Of a stretch of DNA of 9,963 nt, positions 5,738 to 9,963 are shown piece by piece. The notes under the pieces were generated by a model. That model saw only the letters and a list, made by a program, of their open reading frames with translations, was not told where the DNA came from and ran no database searches. Each line of letters begins with the position of its first letter. Position 1 is the stretch's first letter. Source of the stretch: Chitinophagales bacterium (GTDB lineage Bacteria > Bacteroidota > Bacteroidia > Chitinophagales > Chitinophagaceae); contig JAAFHG010000105.1 of assembly GCA_013297585.1 (NCBI GenBank), positions 1-9,963 of the forward strand. Direction: 5' to 3'. A program made the position numbers and the translations under genes.

Positions 5738-5758
5738 CGTTGCAAAAATGGTGCAACG
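5738..5758 (+). other. Intercistronic hairpin CGTTGCA-N7-TGCAACG
   Basis: A perfect 7-bp stem with a 7-nt loop lies between the MauE-like gene and the small exported protein gene, 45 nt before the latter's ATG. TTCTATTTTTT follows about 10 nt later. It may partly terminate the first transcript or mark the 5' end of the second mRNA. Confidence 0.4.
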
Positions 5759-5803
5759 GCCATCTTTCATTCTATTTTTTAATCATTTTTAAAAGTCACA
5801 TTT

Positions 5804-6130
5804 ATGAAAAAGTATCTTTTCGGTTCTTTGGCTGTTATCCTTGCCCTTGGTGCAAGTGCATTCACAACATTGAAAACCAAGCCTGTTAAAAAAAGCTTGT
5901 CAACAATGGTGTATTACTATCAACAATCAACGCTTCTAGGGTCTAATAATTCTGGCAATTGGTTGCCAGAAGGAGAAGTAGAAAACCCGCCAAGTTGTAC
6001 TGGTGATGATATACCATGCAGGTTGTCATTTGAGACCACGGAGTTCAGCGACATTAATGCTTACTTAAGCGGTAAAACCGATGCACAAGTAAGAGATGAT
6101 GCAGCACATGTCATCAACAAGCCAGAGTAA
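5804..6130 (+). CDS. DUF6520-like small exported protein
   Basis: This 108-aa exported protein has a clear signal peptide (MKKYLFGSLAVILALGASA, cleavage after residue 19). The mature part starts FTTLKTKPVKK. It then has a YYYQQSTLLGSNNSGNW region and a two-cysteine segment, C65-TGDDIP-C72, which could form one disulfide. The overall pattern (short signal, TYYY-like strand, NW, then SC…D-(I/V)-PC) matches the DUF6520 family as I remember it. That family recurs next to MauE/DoxX-like genes and SusC/SusD pairs in this phylum. No function is known. The Cys pair together with the upstream redox membrane protein suggests a redox substrate or carrier. It is followed directly by a strong terminator. 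Confidence 0.75.
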   Translation: MKKYLFGSLAVILALGASAFTTLKTKPVKKSLSTMVYYYQQSTLLGSNNSGNWLPEGEVENPPSCTGDDIPCRLSFETTEFSDINAYLSGKTDAQVRDDAAHVINKPE

Positions 6131-6138
6131 ACTAAAAG

Positions 6139-6177
6139 AGGGCATAAGGGCATTTGTCCCCTATGCCCTTATTTTTT
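6139..6177. terminator. Bidirectional intrinsic terminator between convergent genes
   Basis: The stem AGGGCATA-a-GGG (6139-6150) pairs with CCC-c-TATGCCCT (6158-6169) around a 7-nt loop, with one A·C mismatch. TATTTTTT follows on the plus strand. On the minus strand the stem lies just after the SusD stop codon and is followed by CTCTTTTAG. It should end both the small exported protein transcript and the SusC-SusD transcript. It is the best terminator in the window. Confidence 0.88.
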
Positions 6178-7549
6178 ATCTAGGATTCTGTTGTATGTTA
6201 GATAGCTTGATGACATCTTCAGGAATTGGTAATGCGTAACGCAGGTCATTTGGTGGAAGTGTATAGGTTACTTGGTTCAATACCCGCTTAATGGTAATAT
6301 TCCTTCCTCCAAAATTCAAGCGTTTTAAATCGAACCATCTCAGCCCACGCATCAATAATTCCTTTCTTCTTTCCACTAATATCTTATCCAGTGCATCATT
6401 TGCATCAATGGCTGTTACGGGCACAAACAACCCTGTTTTGTAACGCTTTATAAGCAATGTGTTCAAATCATTCAAAGCGTTTGTTTTATCATTTTTCCTT
6501 GCAGAGGATTCTGCTCTAATTAAAAGCACTTCATCTACCGCAATCCCTGAAAAAGGGGCTGCCCCACCTTCGTAGCTACCTTTAAAACCAACAGACCCGT
6601 TGCCATTATCCTTAAAAAAAACTGTTTTTCTAAGGTCATTGCTTGCAAAGGATTGATATAGTGCTGAATCAATCTTTGCCCTGCTATTGTTCAAGGGTGC
6701 AGGTGTAGGCATGAAACTCTCGTAAATCACTTCGGCATTGAACTGAGGGATAGGATAGGTTGCAGAAGCTGTCAACGAATTAAAATCCAACAGGTTACTC
6801 TTCAACTGTAGGCAAAGGTCAGCATACCTTAAACTACTGTCATAATTGCCAATATTCAAATAAGTCCTGGCCAATAGTGCATACGCTGCAGTCTTGCAAG
6901 GACGCATCACATGTACAGGTGTTACAGGCAGCAAGGCGGCACTTGTTTTAAGGTCGGCGATGATAGTGTTGTAGGTTTCTGCCAATGAGGAACGAACCGT
7001 AACAATATTGAAGTCTGAATTTGTCCTTAGAGGAATGCCCATATCAGTAGGTGCAGTTACTGGGTTATAGGCTTTTGTAAATGCTGCCGTTAACTGGCAG
7101 TATGTTTTTGCCCTTACAAATAATGCCTGTCCCAATACATTGTCCCACTGCATAGCATTTGCTGCATTCCTTTCCACATCGTCAATATTATCCAAGACGG
7201 TATTGGCATAATAAACAGCAGCGTAAGGCCTTCGCCAATCCGCAGCATTGAATTGGAAAAAATAATCCTTTTCCCATATGTACATCCTTCTTTGCCCTTC
7301 ATCTGAAAGAGCCGCCCAGTCAGCATAATTCAGATAATAATTATCTGCACTTATTTCACCAACGGACATATCCACGTTGTTAAGGTTATTATAGTTGTCC
7401 AGTAGTGCCTGAAAGTCTTTGAGTGTTGAAGGGATAACGTAGGACTTATTAGGGGCGGCATCCAAATATTTGCTGCAACCGCCCATTATGGCAGCAAGTG
7501 TTACCAGTAAAAGAGAAGAAACAATATTGATTTTTTTTGAACCCAACAT
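6176..7549 (-). CDS. RagB/SusD-family outer-membrane lipoprotein
   Basis: This is the surface lipoprotein partner of a SusC transporter. It acts as the lid that captures substrate outside the outer membrane. It is 457 aa, at the short end for SusD proteins. The lipoprotein signal ends at IMGGC with lipidated Cys25, followed by SKYLD as usual in the family. An N-terminal helical SusD-like region begins around 30 and includes GEISADNYYL (64-73). The C-terminal RagB/SusD signature is intact: VDEVLLIRAESSARKND (338-354) and ILVERRKELLMRGLRWFDLK (390-409). It lies 30 nt after the SusC stop on the same strand, which is the standard tandem order. Substrate is unpredictable: no glycosidase or peptidase accompanies it in the window. 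Confidence 0.95.
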   Translation of the reverse strand: MLGSKKINIVSSLLLVTLAAIMGGCSKYLDAAPNKSYVIPSTLKDFQALLDNYNNLNNVDMSVGEISADNYYLNYADWAALSDEGQRRMYIWEKDYFFQFNAADWRRPYAAVYYANTVLDNIDDVERNAANAMQWDNVLGQALFVRAKTYCQLTAAFTKAYNPVTAPTDMGIPLRTNSDFNIVTVRSSLAETYNTIIADLKTSAALLPVTPVHVMRPCKTAAYALLARTYLNIGNYDSSLRYADLCLQLKSNLLDFNSLTASATYPIPQFNAEVIYESFMPTPAPLNNSRAKIDSALYQSFASNDLRKTVFFKDNGNGSVGFKGSYEGGAAPFSGIAVDEVLLIRAESSARKNDKTNALNDLNTLLIKRYKTGLFVPVTAIDANDALDKILVERRKELLMRGLRWFDLKRLNFGGRNITIKRVLNQVTYTLPPNDLRYALPIPEDVIKLSNIQQNPR

Positions 7550-7579
7550 GGTGAATAGTTTAAAAGATGAACAATGGTT

Positions 7580-9963
7580 TTAAAAGACTGCTTTCAGCCC
7601 TATAGCAATATTCCTTGCAGGCAAGACCGATGACAATGGGTAATCCGGGTCAATGCCTTTCTTATTTGCCTTCCAAATAATACCAACGTTATTAATGTTT
7701 GCATAAAGCTGAATATTACGGAATGGCAATTTTTTATTACTGGTTTTTGGTATGTCATAAGCAAGGGTGATATATTGGATACGGATATTATCACCCTTCT
7801 CTACTAACACTTCAGAGTTGTCATAAAATGCATCTCTTGCACTGATAGATGGATACATCATAGAAGGCACGTTGGTATGCAGTTCATCGCCTGGCTTTTG
7901 CCACCTGTTGGCATAATCGGGATGACCGACACGGGTGTTGAAAAGGTTGGTATAATCAATAGATGCGTTCCTGAAAAAGTACCCAAACTTGTACATTAGC
8001 CTGATTGTTAGGGATACATTCTTAAAGCTAACAGTATTACCTATTGAGCCAAAAATTGTTGGCATTACAGAACCACCGTACACAAGGTCTTTTAATTGCG
8101 TAGAATCGGCAATAATGGAAGCGTAGTTTTTGCTCACTTTCCCATTGATATAACCCATTGGGTCGCCTGTAGCTGGGTCAAGCCCTGCCCATTGGTAAGA
8201 AAATATGGAATAGACTGGCTTGCCGACTGTACCCAATGAATTTGGCACCGTGCCACTGATAAAACTGCTGCCTTGTAGAGATGGATTGTAATAGTCGGTT
8301 ATCTGGTCTTTGTACCAAGTAAAATTGATATTGGACTGCCATTTGATAATACCATTGGTGTTCAAAGTATTTAACTCAACATCAATCCCATTGCCTTTCA
8401 TGGAGGCAACATTTTTTGTAATTATGCCAGATGATATACCAGTTGTAATGTCAATAGGCGAAGGACCAAAAAGATCCCTAGCATTCTTGATATAATATTC
8501 AATGCTGCCGATGACCCTTTCATTTTTAGTCCTGAAATCCAAACCAAAGTTCATCAGCTTTACTTTTTCCCATTTCAGTTCTGGGTTGGCGTTCCTAGAA
8601 ATAATGGCATAGGGCGACAAGGTATAAGGCGAGTTGGAAGAATAGGTAATGGTGGTAACTGCACTTTTGCTCTGGTCAACATTGCCACTTATACCATACG
8701 TTGCCCTCAACTTTAAATAGGGCAATGCCGTTAATTTATAAAAAGGTTCTTTGGATAATAGCCATCCACCACCAACCGACCATAACGGGTTCCATTTTTC
8801 ATTGGTATTTACACCAAATAAATTGGAAGCATCCCTTCTGCCACTTAGCGATAATGTGTATTTCTGGGCATAAGTATAAGCTGCATTGCTATATACAGAT
8901 ACGAAGCGGTTCAAAGTGTTTGAAAAGCCTGAATTGTTGGGGATGAAGCTATTGCTGCCCGTAACAAAACTTGGATAGGTATTGGCAAAATCAACACTCG
9001 AAGAAGTCAATATATCTGGGTCATATCCATAAGTCCTGTAAGCATTGCTGATGGTATTCGATTCCCTTATTTCAGCACCTGCAATGGCAGTTACAGCATG
9101 TTTTTGCCATTGCTTATTGAAATTCAATTGCCCCCTTGCATTGTGTGATGACAATGTATTCCTTGATATGTCCAATATGCCACCAACAGGTATTTTATAG
9201 GTAACAACACCTGTTGTTCTGTTTAATTGGCTGTATTGGTTAATGAGGTTACGGGTAAAATAACTCTGCACATCGTTTAGGTTCTCTAATGCTACCTGTT
9301 GCTTTTCATATTGGTACTTAAGGTCAACGCTGAAACTTTTTGATACCGCATAATTGATACCAAGGTTCAGAATAATATCATTGGTAGTTGTGGTTGCGAT
9401 GGTATGTTTATAATCTTCCAACGGGTAATAGTCCCAGTTCAATAATTTGCCGCCACCAGCAGTATCGGTATAGCTTTTCCTGAACCCTCTTGTTACTGGT
9501 AGGGCATTGCCATTATCATCTGCCAATAAAGTATAAGGTGGTAAATTACCGTTGGAAGTGGTAATGCTTCCGTATGCTGGCCGTCCACTAGTGCTCTTGC
9601 TTTGTGTGTAGTAAACACCCGTTGAAAATTGCAGATTCTTTATGGGTTGATACGTGTTCTGTAACCGTAGGTTAAACCTGCTATAACCTGCATTAAGTTC
9701 GCTGCTGTTCTTATCATAACCTGCTGAAAACAGGTATGACATATTGTTGTTGCCACCACGCAGGTTAATGGCATATTGCTGGTTCAAAGACTGCTTGTAT
9801 AAATACCTTTCAAACTGGTCACGCAAATCCACGTTCCGTAAAGCATCAATTTGGCTGTTGGTCTGTGCAGTTGTCAATTGCCCATTGCGTTGTTTGAATA
9901 ATATCTCATACACTGGTGAAAAAGACGGCTTACCGCTATTAGCCGTATCTGAAAATTTAAACC
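7580..9963 (-). CDS. SusC/RagA-family TonB-dependent outer-membrane transporter (5' end missing)
   Basis: This is the outer-membrane TonB-dependent channel that imports the substrate held by SusD. The frame stays open to the right edge (first full codon at 9961), so about 794 C-terminal residues are visible. The signal peptide, carboxypeptidase-D-like domain and most of the plug lie outside the window. A GTG at 9913 is an internal codon, not the start. The visible part begins just before the barrel: QIDALRNVDLRDQFERYLYK, then QYAINLRGGNNNMSYLFSAG, a typical SusC junction. It continues through repeated amphipathic strands such as YTLSLSGRRDASNLFG. It ends with ARNIAIGLKAVF and a terminal Phe, as expected for outer-membrane beta-barrels. 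No frameshift is seen. Confidence 0.95.
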   Translation of the reverse strand, partial: FKFSDTANSGKPSFSPVYEILFKQRNGQLTTAQTNSQIDALRNVDLRDQFERYLYKQSLNQQYAINLRGGNNNMSYLFSAGYDKNSSELNAGYSRFNLRLQNTYQPIKNLQFSTGVYYTQSKSTSGRPAYGSITTSNGNLPPYTLLADDNGNALPVTRGFRKSYTDTAGGGKLLNWDYYPLEDYKHTIATTTTNDIILNLGINYAVSKSFSVDLKYQYEKQQVALENLNDVQSYFTRNLINQYSQLNRTTGVVTYKIPVGGILDISRNTLSSHNARGQLNFNKQWQKHAVTAIAGAEIRESNTISNAYRTYGYDPDILTSSSVDFANTYPSFVTGSNSFIPNNSGFSNTLNRFVSVYSNAAYTYAQKYTLSLSGRRDASNLFGVNTNEKWNPLWSVGGGWLLSKEPFYKLTALPYLKLRATYGISGNVDQSKSAVTTITYSSNSPYTLSPYAIISRNANPELKWEKVKLMNFGLDFRTKNERVIGSIEYYIKNARDLFGPSPIDITTGISSGIITKNVASMKGNGIDVELNTLNTNGIIKWQSNINFTWYKDQITDYYNPSLQGSSFISGTVPNSLGTVGKPVYSIFSYQWAGLDPATGDPMGYINGKVSKNYASIIADSTQLKDLVYGGSVMPTIFGSIGNTVSFKNVSLTIRLMYKFGYFFRNASIDYTNLFNTRVGHPDYANRWQKPGDELHTNVPSMMYPSISARDAFYDNSEVLVEKGDNIRIQYITLAYDIPKTSNKKLPFRNIQLYANINNVGIIWKANKKGIDPDYPLSSVLPARNIAIGLKAVF

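Noticed and set aside
5463..5770. Minus-strand open frames opposite the MauE-like gene
   Set aside because: The plus-strand frame encodes a recognisable four-helix CSCGG protein; the antisense products have no coherent features.
7580..9913. SusC reading frame taken as a complete gene starting at GTG 9913
   Set aside because: The frame is open through the window edge and the visible part lacks signal, carboxypeptidase-like and plug domains, so it is a 5'-truncated view of a longer gene.

Overview
The window looks like chromosomal DNA from a low-GC Bacteroidota, most likely a Sphingobacteriales or Chitinophagales type. The evidence is a SusC/SusD outer-membrane pair, a small exported protein resembling the DUF6520 family, a MauE/DoxX-type membrane protein carrying a CSCGG motif, a DUF4369-like/TlpA thioredoxin, and mostly weak Shine-Dalgarno signals. 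Species-level assignment is not possible from the sequence alone.

Region 1 (1-3813, all minus strand) is a compact set of genes that appear to make and fold cysteine-rich exported peptides. In transcription order it holds: (i) a 533-residue membrane protein that joins a catalytically empty C39-peptidase-like domain, a VKOR domain and a DsbA-like thioredoxin domain; (ii) a 96-residue peptide precursor with 12 Cys; (iii) a TlpA-like thiol-disulfide oxidoreductase; (iv) a 90-residue peptide precursor with 8 Cys. The two precursors share an identical 26-residue double-glycine leader and a conserved untranslated upstream block. Their cores differ in sequence but are built on the same repeated cysteine frame, C-x5-C-x5-C-x8-C. 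Each peptide gene is followed by a perfect 15- or 16-bp hairpin.

Region 2 (3814-5225) begins with an AT-rich divergent intergenic stretch that carries a perfect 14-bp palindrome. A GT2-type glycosyltransferase follows on the plus strand, then about 370 bp with no convincing gene. Leader peptides, thiol oxidoreductases and a GT2 enzyme together resemble glycocin loci such as that of sublancin. The divergent orientation, and the absence of an exporter from the window, make this only a hypothesis.

Region 3 (5226-9963) holds a plus-strand pair, a MauE/DoxX-like redox membrane protein and a DUF6520-like exported protein. This pair converges on a minus-strand SusC-SusD operon across a shared bidirectional terminator. 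SusC runs off the right edge, so its N-terminal signal, plug and carboxypeptidase-like domains are not visible. The substrate of the pair cannot be read from this window.

No tRNA, rRNA, CRISPR array, insertion sequence or integrase was seen.
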